Of a DNA stretch of 42,333 bases, positions 24,889 to 32,407 are shown piece by piece; within the stretch, counting starts at the first letter, position 1, and each line of letters starts with the position of its first letter. The notes beneath the pieces are model-generated. The model worked only from the letters and a program-made list of their open reading frames with translations, was not told the origin of the DNA and made no database searches. Location: NCBI GenBank assembly GCA_964409235.1, contig CAYPCN010000012.1, positions 1 through 42,333 of the forward strand, read 5' to 3'. The translations under genes were made by a program, and so were the position numbers. Origin of the DNA: CAINFV01 sp964409235. GTDB lineage: Bacteria; Chlamydiota; Chlamydiia; Chlamydiales; FEN-1388.

Positions 24889-25203
24889 ATGACATACGTA
24901 AAATCTGTTGATGACCGAACGTTTAGCGATATCATTGCCAATGGCACCGTCCTCGTAGACTTTTCTGCGAGCTGGTGCGGCCCATGCCGGATGTTGACGC
25001 CCATCCTTGAGCTTCTTGCCGAACAAATGAAAGATAGCGTGACTGTGATCAAAGTGGATGTCGATGAGTCTCAATCGATCGCCATGCAGTACGACATTTC
25101 TTCGGTGCCAACACTAATTTTGTTCAAAGACGGCGTTGTGAAGCAACGCATCGTTGGCTTAAAAGATTTAGCAAGTCTCAAACAACTGATTCAAGAGGCA
25201 TAA
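24889..25203 (+). CDS. trxA: Thioredoxin
   Basis: A 104-residue thioredoxin with the redox motif WCGPC (Cys30 and Cys33), the preceding VLVDFSAS strand and the cis-proline loop SVPTL. It reduces protein disulfides in the cytosol, recharged by thioredoxin reductase. The ATG at 24889 gives the compact family length, with AGGTG just upstream as a weak ribosome-binding site. The frame is open a further 107 codons upstream, but that region holds the repeat remnant and the palindromes. It is the only plus-strand gene between lpxC and the FKBP gene; in Chlamydia trxA also lies between lpxC and mip. Confidence 0.97.
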   Translation: MTYVKSVDDRTFSDIIANGTVLVDFSASWCGPCRMLTPILELLAEQMKDSVTVIKVDVDESQSIAMQYDISSVPTLILFKDGVVKQRIVGLKDLASLKQLIQEA

Positions 25204-25215
25204 GCAAAGAACGTA

Positions 25216-25252
25216 CCTGGCGCCAGGCCCACCCCCTCCGAAGCGGGTGGCC
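25216..25252. other. Structured sequence after trxA
   Basis: A perfect 12-base palindrome, CCTGGCGCCAGG (25216-25227), adjoins a stem formed by GGCC-C-ACCC and GGGTGGCC (25226-25252). Short CGTAC/GTACG words flank both, at 25212-25216 and near 25270-25276. The stretch is GC-rich and does not look like a tRNA. It may be part of the 3' end of the trxA transcript. Confidence 0.35.
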
Positions 25253-25293
25253 GTAATGACCGATCCGCTACGTACGCCTCGAGCATGTAGAGC

Positions 25294-25323
25294 GGCGATG
25301 TGGGCATTCAGCCCCACATCGCC
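25294..25323. terminator. Hairpin between convergent trxA and FKBP genes
   Basis: A perfect 11-bp stem (arms GGCGATGTGGG and CCCACATCGCC, eight-base loop) stands between the ends of two convergent genes, the usual position for a bidirectional terminator. It lacks a T-tract on either side, so the mechanism is uncertain. Confidence 0.55.
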
Positions 25324-25360
25324 AATGGTTCACAAAGAAGGTCTTTCGAGGATTCCCGCG

Positions 25361-26227
25361 TTACTCTTCGTCTGAAGCATCGAGTTCATCATCGACATCA
25401 TCATCGACGTCATCGTCGGTGTCATTATCCAGATCATCAAGACCTCCATCCTCATCGGAGAAATCATCCTCTAAAGCATCATCGTCGTCGTCATCTTTTG
25501 GTGCGGGGGAGACTTTCGTCAATTCAATATCAAAGATCAAAAGCGAGTTTGGTAAGAGCTGCCCTGACGTCCCATATCCAAGCTCTGGATGGATAAAAAT
25601 TCGCCGTTTCTCTCCAACTTTCATTCCCATAACGCCCTGACGGAAGCCAGAAATCGTGTGATGCAGGTTGATAGAGATTGGCTCCCCAGACTCGTATGAA
25701 TTCCCAAAAGTCGTCCCATCCAGATACTTCCCCGTATAGTGAAGCACTGGCATGGTTGTCTCTGTCACTTCCTCACCACTGCCGGGCTGGAGGACCTTGA
25801 TCTGCAGTTTTCCTTTCTCAAGTTCGAGAACGCCCGGCTCTTTGGCATTTTTCGCTAAAAAAGCATCGGCTTCTTTGAGGTTTTTCTCCGACATTTCTTG
25901 AAAGGAGACTTCTTGGACTGCAGCAATCGCCTCTTCATATTCTTGCTCGGTCATTGGGGAGGGTTTGCCAGCTTTCGCGTCATTCATTCCTTTCATCACA
26001 CTGGAAAAATCCAGACGAAGGATTGGATTTTCAAGACTTTTGTAGATAAAATGTCCGTATGCTTCTGAAATACGAGCGATATTTTCCTTTGAAAAAATCT
26101 CCTCCTTGTTCGGTTTGGACGTCTCTTTTTGCGGCGTTTGCGGCGCCTTCTCCTCAGCTGGCAAGAAGACACCCGAAACCATCATCAGCGCAGCCAAACA
26201 GCCAATTCGATACAAACGATTCATCAT
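25361..26227 (-). CDS. mip: Mip-like FKBP peptidyl-prolyl isomerase with long acidic tail
   Basis: A 288-residue exported protein. A signal peptide (residues 1-24, ending LPA-EEK) is followed by a helical dimerisation region (about 40-140) like that of Mip/FkpA. An FKBP domain follows (about 145-243, VLHYTGKYLDGTTFGNSYESG to NSLLIFDIELTKV). The tail is exceptional: 29 of the last 44 residues are Asp or Glu, encoded by a GAT/GAC-rich tract. The FDSS-type Asp of active FKBPs reads Gly-Asn here and the base-of-pocket Trp is Phe (SGFRQGV), so isomerase activity may be altered. The chlamydial Mip is described as a lipoprotein; this one lacks a lipobox Cys. It follows aspS by 37 bases, matching the Chlamydia order. 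Confidence 0.88.
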   Translation of the reverse strand: MMNRLYRIGCLAALMMVSGVFLPAEEKAPQTPQKETSKPNKEEIFSKENIARISEAYGHFIYKSLENPILRLDFSSVMKGMNDAKAGKPSPMTEQEYEEAIAAVQEVSFQEMSEKNLKEADAFLAKNAKEPGVLELEKGKLQIKVLQPGSGEEVTETTMPVLHYTGKYLDGTTFGNSYESGEPISINLHHTISGFRQGVMGMKVGEKRRIFIHPELGYGTSGQLLPNSLLIFDIELTKVSPAPKDDDDDDALEDDFSDEDGGLDDLDNDTDDDVDDDVDDELDASDEE

Positions 26228-26264
26228 AATGATGCGAAAGCTCCTTGTGAAATGTGAAAAAATC

Positions 26265-28031
26265 CTATCGTTCTACTGTAATTCCCAGCTCTTGCAGCTG
26301 ATCACCCGTCACTTCGGAAGGAGCGACCGTCATCAGATCAATAGCCCGGTGATTTTTAGGAAAGGCTACCACATCGCGAATATTGTCAGTCCCTGCGATG
26401 ATCATCACAATGCGATCTAGTCCCAAGGCCATGCCAAGATGTGGTGGCGTTCCATATGTCAACGCCTCGACAAAAAACCCAAAGCGAAGGCACTGCTCTT
26501 CCTGAGAATATCCTAAAAGCCGAAAAATACGCTCTTGTAGCCGACTATCGTGGATGCGTTGAGAGCCCGAGGAGATTTCAAACCCATTGAGTACCAAATC
26601 ATAGCCAAGCGATCGAACGGAGAGAGGATCTTTCTCGAGACATTCTATATCGTCGAAATGCGGCGAAGTAAAGGGGTGATTCTCTGGTTCGAGCTTGTTC
26701 CCCTCCTCGTTCCACGAAAAGAGCGGGAAATCGACAACCCAAAGCGGTTCATAGCGAGTTGAGTCAATTACGTGGTGGTCTTTCGCTAAGCGACGTCGAA
26801 GCTGGTCTAATGCTTGCAATAGCCGTTTTTTGGGGCCGGCAAGGATAAAGGAGAGATCTCCCTCTTCCATCTGAAAGCGTTGAATCCACGCTCCGTGGTC
26901 TTCCGGTGCTATGTATTTTACCACGCTCCCTTGGAGTCCATCTGCTTGACGTCGCATCCAAGCGAGACCCTTAAACCCAAGCTGCGCCACAAGCTGCTGA
27001 TACTCATCTATCGACTTCCGGGTCAACGCGGCTCCTCCCTTCAGAGTTACACCGCGAATCTCTCCACGTGCAGCAAGAACCTCGGTAAACGGCGTAAAGG
27101 ACGTTCTGACCGCCAAGTCCGTAGCATTGACGAGCTCCATCGAAAATCGCACATCGGGTTTATCCGAACCGAATCGCTCCATACATTCTCTGTAGGTCAA
27201 CTGCTGAAAAGGAGTCTTGAGCTCCACTCCCTTGCACTCCCGAAAAATTCGCTGCAACACGCGTTCCACGATGGGGAAGAGCTGCTCCCTCGTTGCAAAG
27301 CTCATCTCAATATCGATCTGGTGAAACTCTGGTTGCCGATCAGAACGAAGATCCTCATCTCGACAACAGGTGGCAATTTGAAAATACCTGTCCAGGCCCC
27401 CCATCATCAGCAGTTGTTTATACATCTGCGGCGATTGCGGAAGCGCATAAAACTGCCCGCGGTGCACTCTCGACGGAACAAGATAGTCCCGCGATCCCTC
27501 TGGTGTCGCCTTGCTGAGCATAGGCGTTGTCACCTCTATAAATCCTTCTTCGCTAAGCGCCGCCCGTGCCGCCTGCATGGCTGAATGTCGGGCCATGAGG
27601 TTCGAGAGGATGCCTCCCTTGCGCATATCCAAATAGCGGTATTTCAATCGAAGATCTTCGTGTGGTTCTATCGTCGCATCTGCGATTGCAAAAGGAGGGA
27701 CAGCCGATTCTGACAATACCGTCAGCCTCTGAGCTCGGACTTCAACGAGTCCCGTTGGAATCTTGGTATTCGGACTTTCTCGGAGGACAATATCGCCTTC
27801 GATTGTCACAACAAACTCATTCCCCAACCCCTTGGCTTGATCGTAGACCTCTTGAGGAGAATACCGGGGGTCAAAAATAACCTGCGTCACCCCATACCGG
27901 TCTCGAAGATCCACAAAGATCATAGCGCCAAGGTTTCGGATTTTATGGACCCACCCAGAAAGGACAACATGCTGTCCCTCATGTGTAGGACGCGCTTCAC
28001 CGCACGTCATCGTTCGAAAGAGAGGTGCCAT
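26265..28031 (-). CDS. aspS: Aspartyl-tRNA synthetase, bacterial type
   Basis: A 588-residue class II synthetase. The N-terminal OB-fold anticodon domain (LSGWVHKIRNLGAMIFVDLRDRYG) is followed by the catalytic core. Motif 2 is seen in RYFQIATCCRDEDLRSDRQPEFHQIDIE, the bacterial GAD insertion lies between about 290 and 410, and motif 3 is GLDRI near the end. The enzyme charges tRNA-Asp and, in bacteria without Asn synthetase, may also charge tRNA-Asn; which applies here cannot be told. The ATG at 28031, with AAGGAG 11 bases upstream, is preferred over a GTG at 28043 that overlaps the ribosome-binding site. It lies three to four codons after hisS. Confidence 0.96.
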   Translation of the reverse strand: MAPLFRTMTCGEARPTHEGQHVVLSGWVHKIRNLGAMIFVDLRDRYGVTQVIFDPRYSPQEVYDQAKGLGNEFVVTIEGDIVLRESPNTKIPTGLVEVRAQRLTVLSESAVPPFAIADATIEPHEDLRLKYRYLDMRKGGILSNLMARHSAMQAARAALSEEGFIEVTTPMLSKATPEGSRDYLVPSRVHRGQFYALPQSPQMYKQLLMMGGLDRYFQIATCCRDEDLRSDRQPEFHQIDIEMSFATREQLFPIVERVLQRIFRECKGVELKTPFQQLTYRECMERFGSDKPDVRFSMELVNATDLAVRTSFTPFTEVLAARGEIRGVTLKGGAALTRKSIDEYQQLVAQLGFKGLAWMRRQADGLQGSVVKYIAPEDHGAWIQRFQMEEGDLSFILAGPKKRLLQALDQLRRRLAKDHHVIDSTRYEPLWVVDFPLFSWNEEGNKLEPENHPFTSPHFDDIECLEKDPLSVRSLGYDLVLNGFEISSGSQRIHDSRLQERIFRLLGYSQEEQCLRFGFFVEALTYGTPPHLGMALGLDRIVMIIAGTDNIRDVVAFPKNHRAIDLMTVAPSEVTGDQLQELGITVER

Positions 28032-28046
28032 GGTATTCGTCACTCC

Positions 28047-29342
28047 TTAATGATGCCGAGAGTTGAGAAGGTGAACGAATACATCGAGCTCATCCAACGC
28101 CACTTCGGTTTGAGATCCATCTGCAAGGTACTTCAGAGAGCCCTTGCCGGTCTCCAACTCGCGCTCTCCAAGGACGAGGAGCCACTCAGCTTGTGCTTCC
28201 GCCGCTGCCGATATCGCCTGCTTTATTTTCTTTCCGGAAAAATCCACAAGCGTACGGACAGACCGCCGGCGCAGGTCCTCGGCCAATGTCAGAGCTTTTG
28301 ACCTGGCCTTTTCGTCGAGTGGGAGGACCACCAACGTGAGGGATGGAGCCTCAACGCCATCACAAATCCCCTCTTTCAGCATGAGGTGAATGATTCTCTC
28401 CAAGCCACAGCCAAAGCCTATCGAAGGGAGGTCAGGACCTCCAAGCTGCTTGAGCAGACCATCATACCGCCCACCACCACCGACAGTATTTTGCGTGCCA
28501 AGCTTCCCTGAGGTCACCTCAAAGACTGTTCTCTGATAGTAATCCAGCCCTCTGACAAGCTGTGGAGAGACGGCAAATGGAATGTGTAATGATGTGAGTA
28601 CCTCTTGAACTCGTTGAAAATGGGCAGCATCAGCAGGACTCAAATAGTTCAATATAGAAGGAGCGCCTTTCACAATCTCTTGATCCCCCACATCCTTTGA
28701 ATCCAAAATCCGAAGGGGATTTTTCACAAATCGACGTTGACTGTCTTCAGACATGGAAGAAACATGTGAAGAGAGATAGGCAAGGAGGTCTTTTCGAAAC
28801 TTCGCGCGGCATTCGAGATCTCCGAGAGAGTTGATATAGGCTTTTAGATGTGGAAGCCCTAGTCGATGGTACAGCTGCATCATCATGGCAATCAACTCGG
28901 CATCTTGCTCGGCCGCCCCCACGCCAAATACTTCGACGCCAAATTGATGGTGCTGGCGGAATCGCCCTGCTTGAGGGCGTTCATAGCGAAACATCGGACC
29001 GATATAAAAGTATCTCAGGGTCTGCACTGGAGAAAAGACACCTTCTGCCACTAAGGCTCTGATGACAGAGGCAGTCCCTTCCGGTCGCAGCGCTAGGTGA
29101 CGACCTCCCCGGTCTTCGAACACGTACATCTCCTTTGCCACCACATCCGTCTCATCGCCGATACTGCGGACAAAAAGCTCAGCGCGCTCAAACATCGGAG
29201 TCCGAATTTCTGAAAATCCATAGTCAGATGCCAGTTGCCGACATACAGTCTCAACGTGCTGCCACAGGTGAGTTTCCCTCCAGGGGTCATTTGGAACTCT
29301 GGGAAGAATGTCAAAAACCCCTGTGGGCGATTGAATGGCCAT
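28047..29342 (-). CDS. hisS: Histidyl-tRNA synthetase
   Basis: A 431-residue class II synthetase. Motif 1 lies near FSEIRTPMFERAELFVRSIGDETD. Motif 2 is RYFYIGPMFRYERPQAGRFRQHHQFG. The histidine-A signature is LVRGLDYYQRTVFEV, with GGGGRYDGL and the late GFGCGLERI motif 3. The C-terminal alpha/beta domain binds the anticodon. The ATG at 29342 has AAGG eight bases upstream; a GTG at 29369 adds nine atypical residues. It heads the hisS-aspS-mip run and is divergent from the collagen-like genes. Confidence 0.96.
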   Translation of the reverse strand: MAIQSPTGVFDILPRVPNDPWRETHLWQHVETVCRQLASDYGFSEIRTPMFERAELFVRSIGDETDVVAKEMYVFEDRGGRHLALRPEGTASVIRALVAEGVFSPVQTLRYFYIGPMFRYERPQAGRFRQHHQFGVEVFGVGAAEQDAELIAMMMQLYHRLGLPHLKAYINSLGDLECRAKFRKDLLAYLSSHVSSMSEDSQRRFVKNPLRILDSKDVGDQEIVKGAPSILNYLSPADAAHFQRVQEVLTSLHIPFAVSPQLVRGLDYYQRTVFEVTSGKLGTQNTVGGGGRYDGLLKQLGGPDLPSIGFGCGLERIIHLMLKEGICDGVEAPSLTLVVLPLDEKARSKALTLAEDLRRRSVRTLVDFSGKKIKQAISAAAEAQAEWLLVLGERELETGKGSLKYLADGSQTEVALDELDVFVHLLNSRHH

Positions 29343-29694
29343 AGAAAAAACCTTATGCTCTTCAAACACAAGTTGCTACAAATCTCGTACTGTCGTGGTA
29401 GCAATTTAATCGAAGCTTCGTAGTTAAAAGCAACTATGCTCTCTATGCGAGCCGTTTGGAGGATAGAGCTAGGATCTTTTTGACCGAATCTACCAAAAAC
29501 CTCCTCACCCATATGTCAGGACATATGAGCTTCGTCGAGTGTGTGGTAGCTCGATCCAAAAATCTCCCGCTTCTCCTCCAAAATCCACATCGCAAACGGC
29601 TTCATGAGCGCATGTGATGCTCCCATTCTAAAAATCCTTGACAACGGATGAAAAATAGGAGAAAACATCAACAACATTTTTTCTGGAGGCGCTC
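29343..29694. other. Divergent intergenic region between hisS and the collagen-like genes
   Basis: These 352 bases hold the second full copy of the dispersed repeat (about 29436-29601). On the hisS side there is a perfect 10-base palindrome CGAAGCTTCG (29411-29420) within a possible hisS promoter (TTGCTT, 17 bases, ATTAAA, minus strand). On the other side a consensus TTGACA (29638-29643) precedes the first collagen-like gene without a good -10 box. No gene is seen here. Confidence 0.5.
29450..29601 (+). repeat. Dispersed inverted-repeat element, full copy 2 (MITE-like)
   Basis: A 152-base element with perfect 9-bp ends AGCCGTTTG (29450-29458) and CAAACGGCT (29593-29601). The centre is a perfect palindrome, CATATGTC-AG-GACATATG (29510-29527). 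It aligns along most of its length with the copy near 18.7 kb, and similarity continues a few bases further left. It lies between divergent hisS and the collagen-like pair. No transposase or target duplication is evident. Confidence 0.75.
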
Positions 29695-30630
29695 ATGAAC
29701 TCTCTGCGATGCTTAGCCTTTTGTTGTATCTGTGGAGTTGCTGTAGGCAATATTGAAGCTGTTTCCCCGCCCTTTCTTCACACAAGCTCTATTGCGCAGG
29801 ACCAAACGGCTGAAAAGGGGGTTCTCCGTCGAGGTCCAAAAGGGCGTCAAGGACATCAGGGTCATCGGGGCCCTAAAGGAGACACAGGACGCCAGGGTTC
29901 TGCAGGCCGTCAAGGGAAAAGAGGGCGAGCCGGGAAGCGGGGTCATGTCGGTCCGACAGGCCCGACAGGACCTATAGGCCCCACAGGCCCCACAGGTCCT
30001 ACGGGCGCAACAGGCGCAACAGGGGCGACAGGAGCGACGGGAGCGACGGGCCCCACAGGACCAACAGGGGCGGATTTTATAGCAGCGTATGGCAGCGCAT
30101 CGCTCGTCGGTGGTCTAGGTGTGGAGATTCAGCTCGCCCCGTACACAGTACCTCTAAGCAATGCGAGTCCAGACCCTCTGCCGTCCCAAATGACTTTTGA
30201 TGGAGGCTCGCATTCGTTCGAAATCGGGGCAACAGGCACGTATGCCATTGACTATTTTCTCCAAGCGGTTCATGGGGCCACTGGATCTCCAGAAAGTACG
30301 CTGCTCAGCTCACCATTGATCATGGAACTCGTGATCAATCAAGCTGGGATCACTCCTGTGCAACATGAACTCGTGCCAGTACCAATTTTCGCAGCGCCGT
30401 GGACCCCGCCGCCTCCATTGACCTTTTCCTATGTGGCCCTCAGTTCTGGAACTGGACATATTGTCCGACAGCTCATCCCGGGGACGACCGTACGGCTGCA
30501 GATCACCCAACTGCCGATCGTTGAGCTTGAAGGAGGAGCTACGGGAACTCTGCCAACGTATTTAAATGCCTATGACACGAGCGTTCCAAATAAGATTGTG
30601 GCCAATGTTTCAATTCACAAAATCGATTAA
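29695..30630 (+). CDS. Secreted collagen-like protein 1
   Basis: A 311-residue protein with GGAGG six bases before the ATG. Residues 1-23 form a signal peptide. Residues 47-127 are exactly 27 uninterrupted Gly-X-Y triplets: the first 13 are basic (GPK, GRQ, GKR and similar) and the rest mostly GPT and GAT. The C-terminal 184 residues look like a beta-rich jelly-roll trimerisation domain, with patterns seen in BclA-type exosporium proteins (FEIGATGTYAIDYFLQ, IVRQLIPGTTVRLQI, closing KIVANVSIHKID). Such proteins form surface fibres as triple helices. With a Sec signal it would reach the periplasm or outer surface, but no anchor is visible. The following gene is a diverged tandem copy. Confidence 0.85.
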   Translation: MNSLRCLAFCCICGVAVGNIEAVSPPFLHTSSIAQDQTAEKGVLRRGPKGRQGHQGHRGPKGDTGRQGSAGRQGKRGRAGKRGHVGPTGPTGPIGPTGPTGPTGATGATGATGATGATGPTGPTGADFIAAYGSASLVGGLGVEIQLAPYTVPLSNASPDPLPSQMTFDGGSHSFEIGATGTYAIDYFLQAVHGATGSPESTLLSSPLIMELVINQAGITPVQHELVPVPIFAAPWTPPPPLTFSYVALSSGTGHIVRQLIPGTTVRLQITQLPIVELEGGATGTLPTYLNAYDTSVPNKIVANVSIHKID

Positions 30631-30676
30631 GAGTAGCTTTTGCCAATGCCTGTACCAGACAACTCTGAGGGGATCT

Positions 30677-31564
30677 ATGAACCGATTACGAGGCCTCGCA
30701 CTGCACTGTATTTGCATTTTCTCCTTATGTACAGTTGACGCGGCAGAACCTCCTTATACAGACGATCCCCCACAAGAAACAGTCTCCAAATGGCATCGCC
30801 TCATAGGGCGAAGGGGCGCAAAAGGGCGCCGAGGCAAGAGGGGAAGGCAGGGGAAGGCAGGTACGCGCGGAAAAAGAGGAATAGCAGGGCCTCGAGGAGT
30901 ACCGGGAGCTACTGGCAAAGTAGGTCCAACGGGGGACGTAGGGCCTACAGGACCTACCGGACCTACAGGGCCGACAGGGGCGGCGGGAGTACAAGGGCCG
31001 ACAGGAGCTACTGGAGGCCTTGGCGCTACGGGACCGACAGGGCTTGATGGCGCCCATGTTGCCGCTGCCTTTGGCAGCGCTATTCTCCCTGCCCCAACAG
31101 GGCCTTCTGAGGTTACCCCCCTCCCGTATACCATCCCAATTCAGAATACGGATGAACCGCTATCTTCTATGAGTTTTAACATCGGCACCAGCACATTCAC
31201 CATCGAGACAGATGGGGTGTATGCTATTGACTATTCGGTGCAGATTCTCTTCCCTTCAGCCGAATTCGAGTCGTTTTCAGGGCCGCCGGCCACTATCAAT
31301 GTCTTCTTCTCAGGAGCATCCTCTCCAGTAGCGGTTGCGAATGAGCTTATCCCTACACCCATTTTTGCTGCTGAGAGCGCCGAAAACTACATTGCTCTAA
31401 GTTCTGGCAAACGGCATATCGTGCGCCAACTGACAGCGGGCAACACGGTTTCTCTGATTCTCAATTCGCTCCCGACACAACTGCAAGGGTATTTTGCTCA
31501 GTATGGAGAAGAGGCTTCGCCCGTAAAGATCGTTGCTTCGCTTTCTCTGTACAAAGTCAATTGA
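30677..31564 (+). CDS. Secreted collagen-like protein 2
   Basis: A 295-residue tandem homologue of the preceding gene, 46 bases downstream and probably co-transcribed. The ATG at 30677 follows GAGGGG and yields a signal peptide (MNRLRGLALHCICIFSLC, cleaved near DAA-EPP). The frame is open upstream into gene 1, but that part has no signal character. Residues 47-127 are again exactly 27 Gly-X-Y triplets, basic in the first third and GPT-rich later, with different triplet content. The C-terminal domain (168 residues) shares ALSSGxxHIVRQL and KIVAxxSxxK with gene 1. The pair may form hetero- or homotrimers; this is inference. Confidence 0.84.
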   Translation: MNRLRGLALHCICIFSLCTVDAAEPPYTDDPPQETVSKWHRLIGRRGAKGRRGKRGRQGKAGTRGKRGIAGPRGVPGATGKVGPTGDVGPTGPTGPTGPTGAAGVQGPTGATGGLGATGPTGLDGAHVAAAFGSAILPAPTGPSEVTPLPYTIPIQNTDEPLSSMSFNIGTSTFTIETDGVYAIDYSVQILFPSAEFESFSGPPATINVFFSGASSPVAVANELIPTPIFAAESAENYIALSSGKRHIVRQLTAGNTVSLILNSLPTQLQGYFAQYGEEASPVKIVASLSLYKVN

Positions 31565-31642
31565 TCCATACTCGTGCGCTGGTGGCGATACGAACATCCT
31601 CCCACAGTGGCCGCCTGGGGGGAGGCCGTGAACATGGATATT

Positions 31643-31671
31643 CCAGCCTCTTGTGGCTACGAAGAGGCTGG
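31643..31671. terminator. Hairpin between convergent genes
   Basis: A perfect 10-bp stem (arms CCAGCCTCTT and AAGAGGCTGG, nine-base loop) lies between the ends of the collagen-like pair (+) and the 120-residue gene (-). The position suits a shared terminator, but there is no clear T-tract. Confidence 0.5.
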
Positions 31672-31686
31672 GGGTCTGGAACGGGG

Positions 31687-32049
31687 TTATTGTTGCAAGG
31701 GGCGCGCCTGCACAGAAGGAGCACGAGGGACAGCCATCGTGCTAAATGACGCTATGAGCTCCTTCACCGTCTCGGCCAGCGCTGGCTGTGCAACAGGTTT
31801 GGGGCAGCATGCCGCTTGAAGGTTGCTGATGCATACGCTAAAGGACGTACAGCAGGACATGACGAGTGCCAAACGGGCCAGCACTTCATCAAAAATCATC
31901 TGAACAACACCTTGAATTTTCAGCATGAGAGACTGAATTTTTTCAACCGTTTCAGTGAGGGTTCCTCCCAATTGTCCCAGAGAGGCGTCTCGAACATACT
32001 CACCTGACTTGGTAGCTGCAGGCGCTTGTTGTGCAATTGGACTAGACAT
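31687..32049 (-). CDS. Small hydrophobic-centred protein, unknown
   Basis: A 120-residue protein with GAGGA a few bases before the ATG at 32049. The N-terminus is Ser/Pro/Ala/Gln-rich (MSSPIAQQAPAATKSG) without a Sec signal. Residues about 28-75 are predicted to form amphipathic to hydrophobic helices (TLTETVEKIQSLMLKIQGVVQMIFDEV), followed by a Cys-rich hydrophobic segment (LVMSCCTSFSVCISNLQAACC). The C-terminus is a Pro/Gln-rich tail. The composition would suit a type III-secreted or membrane-inserting small protein, but I recognise no family. It lies downstream of the large repeat gene on the same strand, 358 bases away. Confidence 0.6.
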   Translation of the reverse strand: MSSPIAQQAPAATKSGEYVRDASLGQLGGTLTETVEKIQSLMLKIQGVVQMIFDEVLARLALVMSCCTSFSVCISNLQAACCPKPVAQPALAETVKELIASFSTMAVPRAPSVQARPLQQ

Positions 32050-32407
32050 AGATCGTCCTCATACTATTACTGGTACATAAAACATGCCCGAATGGGGCAA
32101 CACACAGTGTCTCTCATACGGGCGATGAAGCGTACATGGTACCGATAGAGCCGTGCGCATGTACCCTTCGGCCACACTTTGTATCAAAGCCATTCATTTG
32201 CGAGCAAGTAATAACGAAATAACCTTCCGGCCGTAGTTAAAAGGCTTTATTAATCATAAGACATTGTTTCCTTAATACAGCCTTAACCATAGCACAAGTT
32301 TTTTTGATATGAGCTTTTTGGCATACTCCAAGAAAGCATCAAGGAGGCGGACCGAGAAAGGTGCCGTCGATTTCGACGCCTCTATCTCATCCTTCGGCGA
32401 ACTTTTG
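32050..32407. other. Intergenic region downstream of the large repeat gene
   Basis: A 358-base stretch with no convincing gene. Next to the stop at 32408 it holds a short hairpin (CGTCGA-TT-TCGACG, 32365-32378) flanked by GAGGCG/CGCCTC words. Further down, complementary words AAGGCT and AGCCTT lie about 40 bases apart in AT-rich sequence near 32240-32290. Either could end the large gene's transcript. The promoter of the 120-residue gene should also lie here, but I could not assign it. Confidence 0.4.

Noticed and set aside
25201..25330. Possible tRNA after trxA
   Set aside because: No acceptor/T-arm pattern (no GTTCRA-like loop or matching 7-bp ends) could be drawn on either strand.
29943..30070. 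Short direct repeats (GGNCCNACA-type) that could suggest a CRISPR or satellite
   Set aside because: They are in frame, encode GPT/GAT triplets and have no spacers.
30754..31134. Long Pro/Val-rich minus-strand frame
   Set aside because: It is the antisense of the Gly-X-Y tract of collagen-like gene 2; the repetitive DNA keeps all frames open.
29695..31564. Collagen-like genes as phage tail fibres
   Set aside because: Both have Sec signal peptides and there are no other phage genes nearby.
31561..31819. Two short plus-strand frames after collagen-like gene 2
   Set aside because: They are antisense to the 120-residue gene and contain the hairpin between the convergent genes.
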